Shown here piece by piece: positions 35,678-44,812 of a stretch of 64,000 nucleotides of DNA. The notes under the pieces are model-generated. The model worked only from the letters and a program-made list of their open reading frames with translations, did not search any database and was not told where the DNA came from. Every line of letters starts with the position of its first letter. Position 1 is the first letter of the stretch. The DNA comes from JANXQG01 sp964615095 (GTDB taxonomy: Bacteria > Planctomycetota > Planctomycetia > Pirellulales > Thermoguttaceae), in NCBI GenBank assembly GCA_964615095.1, contig CAZTPX010000028.1, forward strand, positions 12,106 to 76,105, given 5' to 3'. A program made the position numbers and the translations under genes.

Positions 35678-37675
35678 TCAAAAGGCCCGTTTTTCGAGAC
35701 AGCTCAGTGGGAAGCCCTGGCGACTATACCCCGCGACGAGGATATAGGGCACCTGCGGCAACAACGAGGGAGCAATCGTCCGGTCCTTGATTTCCATGTG
35801 TACTCCCTGCCCGCGGCCGTCCGGCGTGAGCGGATACAAGGTCGCTCGGCCCAGCGTACCCCAGTCCGAGGGGAGCTTCCAGGCGCGGCGGGTCCCGTCC
35901 CAACTGAAGAAGTAGATCTTCTTCTGGCCGCTCCAGGTGTCGGGCCACATGCGGTCGTAGCCCTCGGCAAAGACCACGTCGCCTTTCCATGCCTTGAAGC
36001 CCGTGGCCAGTGAGGGCGTCGTCCACTCGGCCCGGCTGCCGTCGCTCCAGGAGGCATGGATCGCGCCGGAATCGAATCGGATGACGTTCTCGCCCGTGTG
36101 AAGCTCGATTTCGCCCGCGTCGAGTTCGTAACTACCTCTGCCTGCGTCCGGGATCGGGAGGTGGTCCAAGGTGCGGTGGCACACGCCATTCACGTAAATG
36201 CCGAGCCGCGGGTCGGCGCAACGCCCGCCCTGAAAGCACTGGATTCTCAGCGCATACTTGCCTGCCTGGGAAACGGTCACACGGGTGGTCACGGGACTTT
36301 CGATCATGAGTCGTCCGAACTGCTGCGCGGCCCTGCGGCACCAATCCGGTTCGGCAAAATCCGGCACGGAGACGGTGACGGTCCCACCCGGCCCGGACAC
36401 GGTATATTTGCCCAGATGCACCGCGCCGATGCTGTCGTTCCGCTGCCGCACGCTGTGGTTGCCGATGTGATAGAGTTCCTGGATCGTGACGAGGTAAAAG
36501 TTGTTGATCAGATCGGCCCAGTCCCCGCGGAACGTGTCGCCCGTGCCGGGAATGTCGAACTCGTCGTGTACGTTTCCCTCGCGATAGGCGATCCGACAGG
36601 TGGCCAGTCCGGCCACGGCCTTGGTTCCGGGCTTGCCGGCCAGCAGCGCCGCATAGTGCGCTCGCACCTTGTCGAGCCCCGTGCGGGTCACGGCCACCGG
36701 CGATATGTTGAAAGCGCCCGGGTTGCCATAAACGTGTTGCGAGGCCAGTCGCACCCCCGCGCCCCCCGAAATCACGCTGTAGTCGTCCGCGGAAAAACCG
36801 CTGCCGTGCAGCCAGACGTAGCTCGCGCGGGGCACTCCCCGCGCATCGTTTCCAAGGAAGGGACGGTCGCCTTCCGTGCCCAGGTCCGTGCCCTTGCTGT
36901 GCAAATAATCGGCGATGGCTTGCATGCCCTGGATTTGGGTCTGCTCGCTCCCGCCCAGCGGTCCGTCGGGTGCTCCCGTGGAAAAGTTGCCTCCCGCGGC
37001 GTTCAGCACGTCGAGATAGAGCACGGGCGGAGCGAAGGGCAGACGGCCGTAGAACCCGTCGAGCATCTGCTTCGCCAAACCGCTGTCCCAGAACCGCTTG
37101 TAGTTCACCAGCGCGAAGATCTCGACCGGGTCCGGGTCGTTGGGTATCGTCTGGGGCACGTAAGGCAGGCCCTCGCGCCGATTCGTTACCTTATTCCAGT
37201 CGCGGCGGTAGATCGACTTGGTTTGAACAAGTTTCTCGAAAAATGCCCGCGACTCGGGGTAGTCGCGCAAGCCGATGTTCACGTCGGTCAGGTTGACGTG
37301 GAACCCGGTATAGACGTTCGAGTTCTTCCTCGCCCGCGCCATGAACGCGGCGAGTTTCTCGAAACTGCCCGCGCGGAACGTCACCCGATCCCAGTCCGGC
37401 CAGAGCCCGTCCCAATTCCACGGCCCGCGATGATCGTGGCCGATCAGGCCGTTGACCATGGTGATTTGCGGCACGCTCCCGTCCAACAGGTTGGCGACGA
37501 TGGCGTGCCCCTCTTCAATCTGCGGCAGCACGTCTGGAGCGTCGGGGGTCGATACACGGAAAACATAAGCGCCTTTTGCTGCCCAGGCCGGCGGGTGGGC
37601 TTTTTGCGGCTGCTGTGCATGGACGGCGGCGGTGAGAAGCAAAACAATGGCGGGAAGTGCGGAAATCGGTTTCAT
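35678..37675 (-). CDS. Secreted GH101-like glycosidase (candidate endo-alpha-N-acetylgalactosaminidase)
   Basis: 665 residues, signal peptide MKPISALPAIVLLLTAAVHA, with AGGAGCC just before the ATG. The barrel includes GFHVNLTDVNIGLRDYPESR, VLYLDVLNAAGG (Asp222, candidate nucleophile) and KGTDLGTEGDRPFLG (Glu268, candidate acid/base). The spacing and sequence around these two residues suggest family GH101, which releases O-glycan core 1 from mucin-type proteins. A beta-sandwich resembling a CBM follows near 465-560 (RVTVSQAGKYALRIQCFQGG, ELHTGENVIRFDSG). The protein is much shorter than streptococcal members. Substrate and family assignment are inference from short motifs; a glycoside hydrolase role is likely. 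Confidence 0.6.
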   Translation of the reverse strand: MKPISALPAIVLLLTAAVHAQQPQKAHPPAWAAKGAYVFRVSTPDAPDVLPQIEEGHAIVANLLDGSVPQITMVNGLIGHDHRGPWNWDGLWPDWDRVTFRAGSFEKLAAFMARARKNSNVYTGFHVNLTDVNIGLRDYPESRAFFEKLVQTKSIYRRDWNKVTNRREGLPYVPQTIPNDPDPVEIFALVNYKRFWDSGLAKQMLDGFYGRLPFAPPVLYLDVLNAAGGNFSTGAPDGPLGGSEQTQIQGMQAIADYLHSKGTDLGTEGDRPFLGNDARGVPRASYVWLHGSGFSADDYSVISGGAGVRLASQHVYGNPGAFNISPVAVTRTGLDKVRAHYAALLAGKPGTKAVAGLATCRIAYREGNVHDEFDIPGTGDTFRGDWADLINNFYLVTIQELYHIGNHSVRQRNDSIGAVHLGKYTVSGPGGTVTVSVPDFAEPDWCRRAAQQFGRLMIESPVTTRVTVSQAGKYALRIQCFQGGRCADPRLGIYVNGVCHRTLDHLPIPDAGRGSYELDAGEIELHTGENVIRFDSGAIHASWSDGSRAEWTTPSLATGFKAWKGDVVFAEGYDRMWPDTWSGQKKIYFFSWDGTRRAWKLPSDWGTLGRATLYPLTPDGRGQGVHMEIKDRTIAPSLLPQVPYILVAGYSRQGFPLSCLEKRAF

Positions 37676-37878
37676 TTTGGCTCCTGGGTAATTGTCCTAC
37701 TCGAAGTCGAAGTCGCCCCGCAGTGCGGGCTACATCTTCAGATCTTCGACCTCCTCGCCCTTGGCATCCGCCGCTTCTCCTGAGGATGGCCTTCGACACA
37801 CGGCTTGACGAACCGGACCGTGGCGTCGAAGGACGGGACGGCCTCCTCCTGCGGCTGGCGTGGATCCGCGTTAGAGTT

Positions 37879-38067
37879 CTAGCTCGGTCCCGTCAAGTCC
37901 CGGCCGGTGATTTCGCGAAAGACCTCCTTGCAATTCTCTTGCATAAGTCTCCCGATTTCGTCAATTTTTTTCATGTCGGACCGCAACCCTCTTTCGGTTT
38001 CGTCGATCAGGCGATCGACAAGTTTGGAACGGATTGCTTCCAGTTGGTCTAGTTTGCTTTGGTCCAT
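37879..38067 (-). CDS. Small helical protein, unknown function
   Basis: A 62-residue, charged, heptad-like protein (SKLDQLEAIRSKLVDRLIDE, KIDEIGRLMQENCKEVFREI). The composition suggests a coiled coil. No ribosome binding site is obvious. It lies between the glycosidase and the defence island; no family is recognised. Confidence 0.4.
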   Translation of the reverse strand: MDQSKLDQLEAIRSKLVDRLIDETERGLRSDMKKIDEIGRLMQENCKEVFREITGRDLTGPS

Positions 38068-38355
38068 GGTTCGGCCCTGTTTGGAGAGTGGATTAGCTTT
38101 GAGGTGTGGACTTGTTCAGGCTCACGGCGGCCCGAACGAGGGTCTTCAACGCCTCTTCGTCTACCGCCGCCGTACCGATTCTACCTGGAGCGAGTAGGAA
38201 TCGCAATCGTGTCGCACCGGCGTGTCCATGCCCAAGCATCTCCTCCTGAAGATGGCCTTCGACTCTGGCTACGAAGCGGGCGTGACCCTTGATGCCCGGA
38301 CTGGCCCAGACGCCGCCCATGGCTGCCAAGGCCGCCAGGTGCCGGGTTGGTCTTC

Positions 38356-39294
38356 TCACATCGTAATGTCAACAACAACTTTCTTCCCCTCCGGCTGGCC
38401 TCCACTGGCGGACTTCGTTTCAACGTGTAACTTCATCGGAAAAGGCGAGTCCTTTGTCTCTTCGTAAGTTATGGCAATTGTCGCCTCCGGCCCACACCCA
38501 ACCTCACGCACGATCGTCTTAGTTTCTCCTTCATCGCCAACCCACTGGAACGTCTCACGTCGTGTCGGAGGAATGATAGCGCGCTCACCAAAGTCGAAGG
38601 CGAGTTTTCCAAGATTGTAGTTCTCGCGGTTGATCCTTGCCTTGTGGTCCCGGAAGTGGAGATTTATCACGACGTGAACCATTTGGCCTGAGTGTTTCTC
38701 AAATAGTTCATTCGCTAACTGCCCCAGTGACTTGTCGAGTATTTGCCGTGCCCACATAACTGCGGTTCCCAGTGAGGTCTTCGCCGTCCGTGGTGTAATT
38801 GTGCTTTGCAGCGGACGCGGTATTCCCTTCTTGTCAAACAGTTTGACATCGACGCGATTTCCTAGGCCCTTGGATATAGTCCAACGGCCTTCCTTGTTTG
38901 GTCCTGCAAAGTACGGCAGCGAATCCGTCTTTTCCATTTCATTAAGGGTTTGAAGACTGAATCCTAGAAGCTCCGCTCTGTTTCTCGCCGTTTGGGAAAA
39001 GAACCGTGCGACGATTATTACCTTGCTAACGGCGATTCCGCCATTGCTGTTGTACTTACCGATGTATTCCTCGATGCCCGTAACGTCGAGAGGTCTTGAT
39101 AGGTCCCTAGCCTCTATCGCAATTGTGATGGATGATAGCCCGGCCTTATACCTAATTAGAACGTCTATCTCCCTTGCCGGACCGCCAGCCTTTGGCTTGA
39201 CCATCGCGGACGGAGTGATTTCCGCTCCGACTGGTGCATAGAGCCGGTGGATCGTCTCAACTAATCGCTGAAACTCGTTGCTCCGCTGCGGCAT
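38356..39294 (-). CDS. PD-(D/E)xK-fold restriction endonuclease-like protein
   Basis: 312 residues. The N-terminal domain (residues 3-105) has the Mrr-like nuclease arrangement: REIDVLIRY gives the metal-binding Asp, and SITIAIEARDLSRPLDVTGI gives the E-x-(K/R) half with Arg in place of Lys, followed by the usual amphipathic helix IEEYIGKYN. The remaining 200 residues are beta-rich and unassigned. It lies two genes downstream of the MmeI-like enzyme on the same strand, with a tiny ORF overlapping its start. This suggests a defence role, perhaps modification-dependent cleavage. Cleavage activity is uncertain because the Lys is replaced. Confidence 0.65.
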   Translation of the reverse strand: MPQRSNEFQRLVETIHRLYAPVGAEITPSAMVKPKAGGPAREIDVLIRYKAGLSSITIAIEARDLSRPLDVTGIEEYIGKYNSNGGIAVSKVIIVARFFSQTARNRAELLGFSLQTLNEMEKTDSLPYFAGPNKEGRWTISKGLGNRVDVKLFDKKGIPRPLQSTITPRTAKTSLGTAVMWARQILDKSLGQLANELFEKHSGQMVHVVINLHFRDHKARINRENYNLGKLAFDFGERAIIPPTRRETFQWVGDEGETKTIVREVGCGPEATIAITYEETKDSPFPMKLHVETKSASGGQPEGKKVVVDITM

Positions 39295-39476
39295 GCTATA
39301 TGGCTCCCGAGGGCTCGAAGACCTGTCACGCGACCTGCTGGTGGGGTAAGCCCGAGTGCTTTCGCCAATTCGGTGTAAACATTCGTGTTGACGGTTGCAC
39401 CCGGGTCAACTATCAAGCCCGCACGTCCTAAGAGGATATCAGCAAGGCTGTTAGAATCGATCGTCTTGAATTGCAT
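39261..39476 (-). CDS. Small protein overlapping the nuclease gene start
   Basis: 71 residues (MQFKTIDSNSLADILLGRAG). A good ribosome binding site (AGGAGAT) stands 6 bases before its ATG, which supports translation. Its end overlaps the first 34 bases of the nuclease gene, an arrangement typical of translational coupling. No family is recognised. Confidence 0.5.
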   Translation of the reverse strand: MQFKTIDSNSLADILLGRAGLIVDPGATVNTNVYTELAKALGLTPPAGRVTGLRALGSHIACRSGATSFSD

Positions 39477-39586
39477 TTACATCTCCTATAGTTTGGGTTC
39501 GGCGGTTCCGCCCGCCCGGTCCGCTTTGTCACGCCGGTTGTAACACGGCAGCGACCGGCCCGGATCTTCATCTCCATCCGCGCCAG

Positions 39587-39723
39587 CTACATTGAACGTA
39601 GAGCCAACACGGCTTCCGCCACTTCGCGGCCCTTCTGTTCGATGATGTCGAGCAGTTCGGCCGCGTGCGAGTGTTTTCGTCGGCCTGCTTGTTCGGGTTG
39701 ATGGCATTGAGGTCGTGCCCCAT
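39587..39723 (-). pseudogene. Frameshifted tail of an RM-type protein
   Basis: Directly after the MmeI-like gene a frame starts MGHDLNAINPNKQADENTRT and, after a one-base loss, continues AELLDIIEQKGREVAEAVLA with LRSM and a stop. AAGGAAG lies ahead of its ATG, and the frame is the same as that of the upstream gene past its TAA. It may be a separate small gene or the original C-terminus of the RM enzyme. The homologous piece at 44813 is in frame. Confidence 0.55.
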
Positions 39724-39741
39724 CTGACAGGCAACTTCCTT

Positions 39742-42726
39742 TTATCCTCTCTCCGCCCGCTCCAAATTCAACTTCAAGAGCCTCTCCAGCAATTCCTCGT
39801 CGCTGATGCCGGCGTCCCAGCCGTAGGCGGCAAAGACTGCGGTGTCGAGCTTCTTATGGGCGAGGTCGAGCCAAGCCGGGCGCTGGTTGTAGAGGTTCGT
39901 CAAGGTCCGCTTCTTCAAGCTCGCAGCGCAGTCGGCGTCCTTGGGCACTTCCCGTGGCCAACGTACCGTGCCAATGCCGCAGGCGTCCGGCTCGACAACG
40001 AACCGAGTCCACGGCCCATCGACCGAGCCCGGAAACTCCAAAACCTCGGCCTTCGTCCACTCAGGTGGGTTCAGCCAGCGGGATCGCCGCTCGTCCAATT
40101 CCTTTGCGGCTGTGGCGATGGCGGCTTCTTGATTGGCTGTCACGACTGGCAATGGGAACGTCTCGAAACAAGTTGTGGGTGTGTAGCGCGGCCTCGTCTC
40201 CAAGCGCGTCCCTTGGCGAAGTGCCCATATCTCGTGGGCACGCGAATGGAGCACGCCGAAGAAATAGTCGTCGCAACGTGCAAAGGCAATAAGCTGCCCG
40301 TCCACGTTGGTCTCTGGCCCGATCCACACGAAGATCCGAAACTTCGCCACGCGCGGTGTTGCAATGAATCGAGGCAGTCCGTCGATCGCCGCCCGCAAGT
40401 TGGGTGCGGTTTCACCATGAATCCACCAGCGCTCTCGTCTTCGTTGCCGGCGCATGACATCTCGCTCCGGTTTGACCCGAGCTTCGACCAACGCGTATGG
40501 GGCCTCGAACAGGGTGGCATCATTGTGGGATAGATCAACGCCGAAATCAACAATCCACATGTTGCGCGGCCGCCCCAGAACATCGCGGCCGTTGAGCCAT
40601 GGCCTCACAACATCCGAGTTCGGACGATCCCCAACTGCCGGCATCTTCAACAGTTCTTGCCCCGTCTTGTCAGAGATGTCGAACGAGCCGAATTTGAAGC
40701 CACCTACAAACCCAACTCCGCTGTTTTCTGCCAGACGCTTGGCAGAAGTCAGATCGTATGCGGAAGTGAGATTCGAGTTAATCGTGGTCACGGGTCGGCC
40801 GTCCAGCAATCGATTCGTTTCATTTCCGGAGTCGAACCCTATGAGCGAGACGTGGACGTTGGCGCCCTCCAGCACCCAGTCCTTGTCGGAGACGGCAAAG
40901 AAAACAGCGCCACTGTCGTTAATCGCCTTCAGCACCTCGCGGTTTTTCCCACCGCGGATTCCTTGCGTCGCAAGGAGCCCGGCACGCTTGGTCAACCCCT
41001 TCTTGATGGCGGCTCGGGCCTTTTCAAACCAGTAACAACAAAGGTCGCTTTGGTTTGAGACTCTCCCATCGTAGAGGCCAAAAAGTGCATCAACGTACTC
41101 GTGGCCAAGTGCTGAGCGCAGTTTGCTGTAACCCAGAAACGGCGGATTCCCTACGATGATCTCGGCTTCCGGCCACTCAGGCTCCTTGGGATGCTCCGGG
41201 TCCGTCAGGTCCAGAATCGCGTCCGTTTGCTTAATCGTCTCAATGGGCGTCAGCACGGGATGGTCCGGCATTTTGAACCCGTTGAAGTGCATCCATTGCA
41301 GGTAGCCGATCCAGATCACGACTTGGGCAAGCTCCTGGGCGTAGGTGTTGATCTCCAGACCGTGAAGCTGCGTTGGGCTAACGTGGGGCACGATCGGCAG
41401 GCCGCGCATGGCCGCGTAAGCGACCACTTCCTTCTCCAGGCCCAAGAGCATGTTGATCGCGACGTAAAGGAAATTTCCAGAGCCGCACGCGGCGTCCAGG
41501 ACAGTGACGTGGGCCAATCGTTCGGCGAAATCCAAGATCGCTCGATCAAAAACATTTCGCGCCCCGTCATCGGCTTTCTTACGCTGCGCCGGTTCTTCCA
41601 TCTTGGATTTAACCAACCTTGGCGCTTTGGCCTTCTTCGGGGCACCGCTTCTCTTGCTCGCCTCGATCACCTTGGGCCAAAAGTCCTCCTCGCACTTTCG
41701 CTTGACCTCCGCCCATTCACGCTGCAAAGGGGCCATGAGCACGGGCCGCAACAGCGTCTCGATGTCCTGGCGGCTCGTGTAGTGCGCCCCGATCTGGCTC
41801 CGCTTGTCGGGATCGAGGGTCCGCTCGAAAAGCGTGCCGAAGATCGACGGCTCAACACTGGCCCAATCGTAGGTGTTGATGTTGGCCAGGGTGTTGATCT
41901 CCGCGGTAGTCAGCGGGATTACGTCGGCGTCGGCGAACAGGCCGCCGTTGAACCAGGCGATGGTGTCGTTGCCGTAATCGCCGCCTTCGGACATGGCCTT
42001 GAAGAGCGATTGCAGCCGCCGTGGCAAAATGGCGGGGTTGGCCTTGGCGGTGTCCAACAGTTTGCCGAACAGGCCCGGCGGCAGTAGGCCCGTCTTCTCG
42101 CCGAACATGCAGAACATGAGCTTCATCAGGAAGTGCGCCGCCCGCAGCGGTTCAATGCCCCGCTGGTTCAGCCCGTCCGCAAGTTTTGCAAACCGCTCGG
42201 CCGCCTCGATGGTAATTGCCTCGCTGGTAATGCCAGGCTTGAGCGAGTTGGGATCGGTAAAGACACGACGAAGGATGTCGAGATTAGCAGGCAGCGCTAG
42301 CCCGGCGATATCGAAAACGTGCTTTTCCTTGAGGGTGCCAGTGAAGTTCGTATGAACCTCGAAGCGGTCCATATCGCAGACGACCATCAGGGGCGGGTTT
42401 TCCAAGGCTTCGCGGTACAGTTGCAGTTGCTGGTAGGCCGCCTTCAGGTCCTTGTGTTTGCCCTTGTATTCCCAGGCAAAGTGATCCCGCATCCAAACAT
42501 CGGCCCAGCCCTTCTTATCTTCGCTGGTCTGCACCCCCTTCTCGAAGGTGTACCAAGTGCCATCGGGATCAACTTCGGCCGGCTTGGGTTGGCCCAACAG
42601 TTCGCACAGGTCGAGAAAATGCTGCTGGCAGGCGCTGCGTTCGGACAGCGTGACTCGCTGCCACTTGGCGATAAACTGCTGAGGGGTCAATCTGGAGGGT
42701 TCCGTTGGGCTATTTGCGACCGGCAT
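39742..42726 (-). CDS. MmeI-like (type IIG/IIL) restriction-modification enzyme
   Basis: About 994 residues combining nuclease, methyltransferase and specificity functions in one chain. Near the N-terminus GWADVWMRDHFAWEYKGK supplies a PD-(D/E)xK-type site (Asp76, Glu86, Lys88). A helical spacer follows. The adenine methyltransferase core has motif I VLDAACGSGNFLYVA (409-423) and motif IV IIVGNPPF (527-530, NPPF). The C-terminal third (target-recognition region) ends with FETFPLPVV and the usual tail. The length is in the normal range of MmeI-like enzymes (about 900-1000). Start alternatives are GTG 42738 and ATG 42726. The separate nuclease gene downstream and scars nearby mark a defence island. 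DISARM was considered: its DrmMI methylase is related, but no drmA, drmB or drmC is present. Confidence 0.85.
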   Translation of the reverse strand: MPVANSPTEPSRLTPQQFIAKWQRVTLSERSACQQHFLDLCELLGQPKPAEVDPDGTWYTFEKGVQTSEDKKGWADVWMRDHFAWEYKGKHKDLKAAYQQLQLYREALENPPLMVVCDMDRFEVHTNFTGTLKEKHVFDIAGLALPANLDILRRVFTDPNSLKPGITSEAITIEAAERFAKLADGLNQRGIEPLRAAHFLMKLMFCMFGEKTGLLPPGLFGKLLDTAKANPAILPRRLQSLFKAMSEGGDYGNDTIAWFNGGLFADADVIPLTTAEINTLANINTYDWASVEPSIFGTLFERTLDPDKRSQIGAHYTSRQDIETLLRPVLMAPLQREWAEVKRKCEEDFWPKVIEASKRSGAPKKAKAPRLVKSKMEEPAQRKKADDGARNVFDRAILDFAERLAHVTVLDAACGSGNFLYVAINMLLGLEKEVVAYAAMRGLPIVPHVSPTQLHGLEINTYAQELAQVVIWIGYLQWMHFNGFKMPDHPVLTPIETIKQTDAILDLTDPEHPKEPEWPEAEIIVGNPPFLGYSKLRSALGHEYVDALFGLYDGRVSNQSDLCCYWFEKARAAIKKGLTKRAGLLATQGIRGGKNREVLKAINDSGAVFFAVSDKDWVLEGANVHVSLIGFDSGNETNRLLDGRPVTTINSNLTSAYDLTSAKRLAENSGVGFVGGFKFGSFDISDKTGQELLKMPAVGDRPNSDVVRPWLNGRDVLGRPRNMWIVDFGVDLSHNDATLFEAPYALVEARVKPERDVMRRQRRRERWWIHGETAPNLRAAIDGLPRFIATPRVAKFRIFVWIGPETNVDGQLIAFARCDDYFFGVLHSRAHEIWALRQGTRLETRPRYTPTTCFETFPLPVVTANQEAAIATAAKELDERRSRWLNPPEWTKAEVLEFPGSVDGPWTRFVVEPDACGIGTVRWPREVPKDADCAASLKKRTLTNLYNQRPAWLDLAHKKLDTAVFAAYGWDAGISDEELLERLLKLNLERAERG

Positions 42727-42739
42727 TTGAAAAGACACT

Positions 42740-43360
42740 CGCCGTGCGCCGCATCATACCGCGCCCTGTGGTTGCTTGCAATTCTGCCATTTTGCCCAGG
42801 CCAGGGTGGACCAGATGCGGGGCAGCCGCTTGCGGCCGGGATCTGCGGCCGGGATCTGGTCCCCGTAGCTTCACCCTACGGTCTCATCCTTGCCGAGTTC
42901 GGCCGGTAGGTCGAAGAGCGGCTAAGGACTGGCACCGAAACAAGTGTCCCCTTTCGCTTCGCGAAAGCAGTGCAACTTTCGCGGAGCGAAAGGCAACTAT
43001 TCGGCAGTTTGATTTGCCGGTCCTAAGGACCGGCGGTCTGGGGAATTTTGGAACTCACCCATTTGGCGGAATCCAACAAGCGCAACACTTTGTTTCAAAA
43101 AATTAAACAGTCTCATCGCGCCCGTCAGGGGATCCGGGTGCCGAATCGTTAAAATCCCCGTACAAGAGCGAGCAAGAACTCGGGCGTGCGGGGGCGGTTG
43201 TTTCAAATTCCGCGCGCCAAAGAGCGAAAGTTCATCATCCAACGTGATGGAAAGTTCGGCGCACCGGCACGGGCCGCGTCGGGTTTACAGGAAATTTCTG
43301 TCGGATCCTGTTCTTCAATAGGCTGACGCGGTGGATTGCAGCGACAGGCTGTGGTCGCCC
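42740..43360. other. Spacer upstream of the RM gene
   Basis: About 620 bases with no supported gene. It contains the word GCATCATACCGCGCCC (42752), which recurs at 44933, the likely promoter side of the RM locus; GGGATCTGCGGCCGGGATCTG tandem words; and CTTTCGCTTCGCGAAAG / CTTTCGCGGAGCGAAAG palindromes near 42952-42990. Confidence 0.5.
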
Positions 43361-43709
43361 AAGAAACGCCACAACCCCTTGATTTCTCAAGGGGTTGTGA
43401 AGTGGAGGATATCGGGATCGAACCGACGACCTTTTGAATGCCATGCATACTAATGGGTGGTAAGAAAGTCGCAAAGTATTGGCATTTAAGCACTTGGGAA
43501 ATCACTAGAGTTGTGCATTCCGTGCATTACGTGCATTGTTCGCATGGTTTCTGTGCATGTTTTGTGCATGGCAGCGAAATGGGGACACTCACGGGCGAAG
43601 GGTTACTGCATACCTTCGCGGCCATCTATTTGGCCCTCCGCCGGCCCCACTCTCGGCGGTGCCGTCGATCGGCCGCGTGGGGTCGGGGGCTGGGCTGCGC
43701 TAAAGGCCG
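43361..43709. repeat. Island end, copy B (direct repeat of 10289-10640)
   Basis: Same order as copy A: hairpin ACAACCCCTTGA / TCAAGGGGTTGT (43371-43398), tRNA-like 3' half (43403-43442), then TGCAT words at 43514, 43523, 43532, 43554 and 43565, with a CGCAT variant at 43541. The first four are spaced exactly 9 bases apart. The GC-rich tail ends GGGCTGCGCTAAAGGCCG. Confidence 0.85.
43403..43442 (-). other. tRNA-like 3' half (attachment-site candidate)
   Basis: On the minus strand GTCGGTTCGATCCCGAT forms a T-arm with the conserved GTTCGATCC loop, followed by ATCCTCCA as the acceptor 3' strand, then a terminator-like hairpin. No D-arm or matching 5' acceptor strand (GGAGGAT) is found upstream, so this is not a complete tRNA. 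Integrases often recombine at exactly such tRNA 3' ends. Confidence 0.6.
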
Positions 43710-43960
43710 CCGTCGATCGTGGCATTATCTCTTGGCGGCCGCCGCTTTCCGTCGCCTTCTTACCGACCCTGGAGATTACCAAATCTATCGTGCTTCACTC
43801 GGAATCAGTTTCTCGGCGCGTTTCCGGCTGCTGCCCCTGCGCAGGGCGTCGGTTCCGAACTGCTCCATGCACATGCTTGACTTGCCCGCAATCGCGGTCT
43901 ATAGTCAACGGCGCAGAATCGCGGTTACACGAGTCTTAAGCGACGGCTTTGGAGGTACCT
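43710..43960. other. Spacer before the NYN gene
   Basis: About 250 bases with no supported gene. GGAGGT at 43951-43956 serves as the ribosome binding site for the next gene. Confidence 0.5.
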
Positions 43961-44734
43961 ATGCATTCTTTCCCACGATCCGAAACACAACGACTGGCTT
44001 TACTGATTGATGCCGAGAACGCAAGCCCTAGGATTATTGAGCCATTGCTGAATGAAGCCGCGAAGTTTGGCACCGTTAACGTGAGGCGAATCTATGGCGA
44101 TTGGACTAGACCGGATCTTGCGACGTGGAAGGAGCGGCTTAACAAATTTGCGATTCAGCCGATTCAACAGTTCCGTTACACGACTGGCAAGAACTGCAGT
44201 GACAGTGCCCTAATCATTGATGCTATGGACCTCCTGCACTCTGCAAAGTTTGACGGGTTCTGCATCGTCTCAAGTGACAGCGATTTTACGCGTCTGGCCT
44301 GCCGGCTTCGCGAAGCGGGTGTCAGCGTGTATGGTTTCGGGGAAAACAAAACTCCCGAACCATTCGTCCGAGCTTGCGACAGGTTCATCTTCGTCGAGAA
44401 CCTTAGTTCAGGAGACCACGATGCCGCTGATCTACCAAAAGCCATGGGGCAATCTGCCAGAACCCCGATTCCGGGGAAAGTGGCGGCTCTGGGGCCGGAA
44501 CAACGGAAGCTCATCCATGCCGCGTATAACGCCCTCGCGCCCGAAGGGGGCTATGTCACGTTAGCACAGCTTGGCAGTCAAGTTGTTAAACTCTCACCAT
44601 CGTTCGATTCGCGCACATACGGCTATACGAAACTTTCAGAATTGGTCTCTGCAATCGACGATTTCGAGATTGATAATCGGATTGGAGACAAGAAATCCGG
44701 GCTGAAGCATCCCTATGTCCGTTTGAAATCGTAG
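43961..44734 (+). CDS. NYN-domain ribonuclease-like protein with LOTUS/OST-HTH domain
   Basis: 257 residues. The ATG at 43961 is chosen because GGAGGT lies 5 bases ahead; an ATG at 43949 would overlap that site. Residues 5-140 are a NYN (PIN-like) nuclease domain with acidic residues in RLALLIDAEN, CSDSALIIDAMDLLHS and FCIVSSDSDFTRLA, followed by VYGFGENKTPEPFVRACDRF. Residues 165-250 (LIHAAYNALAPEGGYVTLAQ, YTKLSELVSAIDDFEIDN) fit the OST-HTH/LOTUS RNA-binding fold. The pairing is widespread in bacteria and suggests RNA cleavage or processing. All metal-binding acidic positions seem present. It is the first gene inside island copy B and has no counterpart in A. Confidence 0.85.
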   Translation: MHSFPRSETQRLALLIDAENASPRIIEPLLNEAAKFGTVNVRRIYGDWTRPDLATWKERLNKFAIQPIQQFRYTTGKNCSDSALIIDAMDLLHSAKFDGFCIVSSDSDFTRLACRLREAGVSVYGFGENKTPEPFVRACDRFIFVENLSSGDHDAADLPKAMGQSARTPIPGKVAALGPEQRKLIHAAYNALAPEGGYVTLAQLGSQVVKLSPSFDSRTYGYTKLSELVSAIDDFEIDNRIGDKKSGLKHPYVRLKS

Positions 44735-44812
44735 GCCGGCGATGCCTGTCTAGTGATTTCCGTGCGCTGATCGAGTAATCGCCCTTCCGCCACCGGGCGA
44801 CATAGCGGCGGC

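Noticed and set aside
36056..37783. 575-residue plus-strand open frame
   Set aside because: Antisense to the GH101-like gene, which has a signal peptide and a good ribosome binding site; the shadow shows no family features.
39742..42726. DISARM system (DrmMI-like methylase)
   Set aside because: The methylase core is compatible, but no drmA, drmB or drmC helicase, DUF1998 or PLD gene is nearby, and the protein has its own nuclease motif as in MmeI-like enzymes.
43371..43442. Functional tRNA gene
   Set aside because: Only T-arm and acceptor 3' strand are present; no D-arm, anticodon arm or matching 5' acceptor strand can be found.
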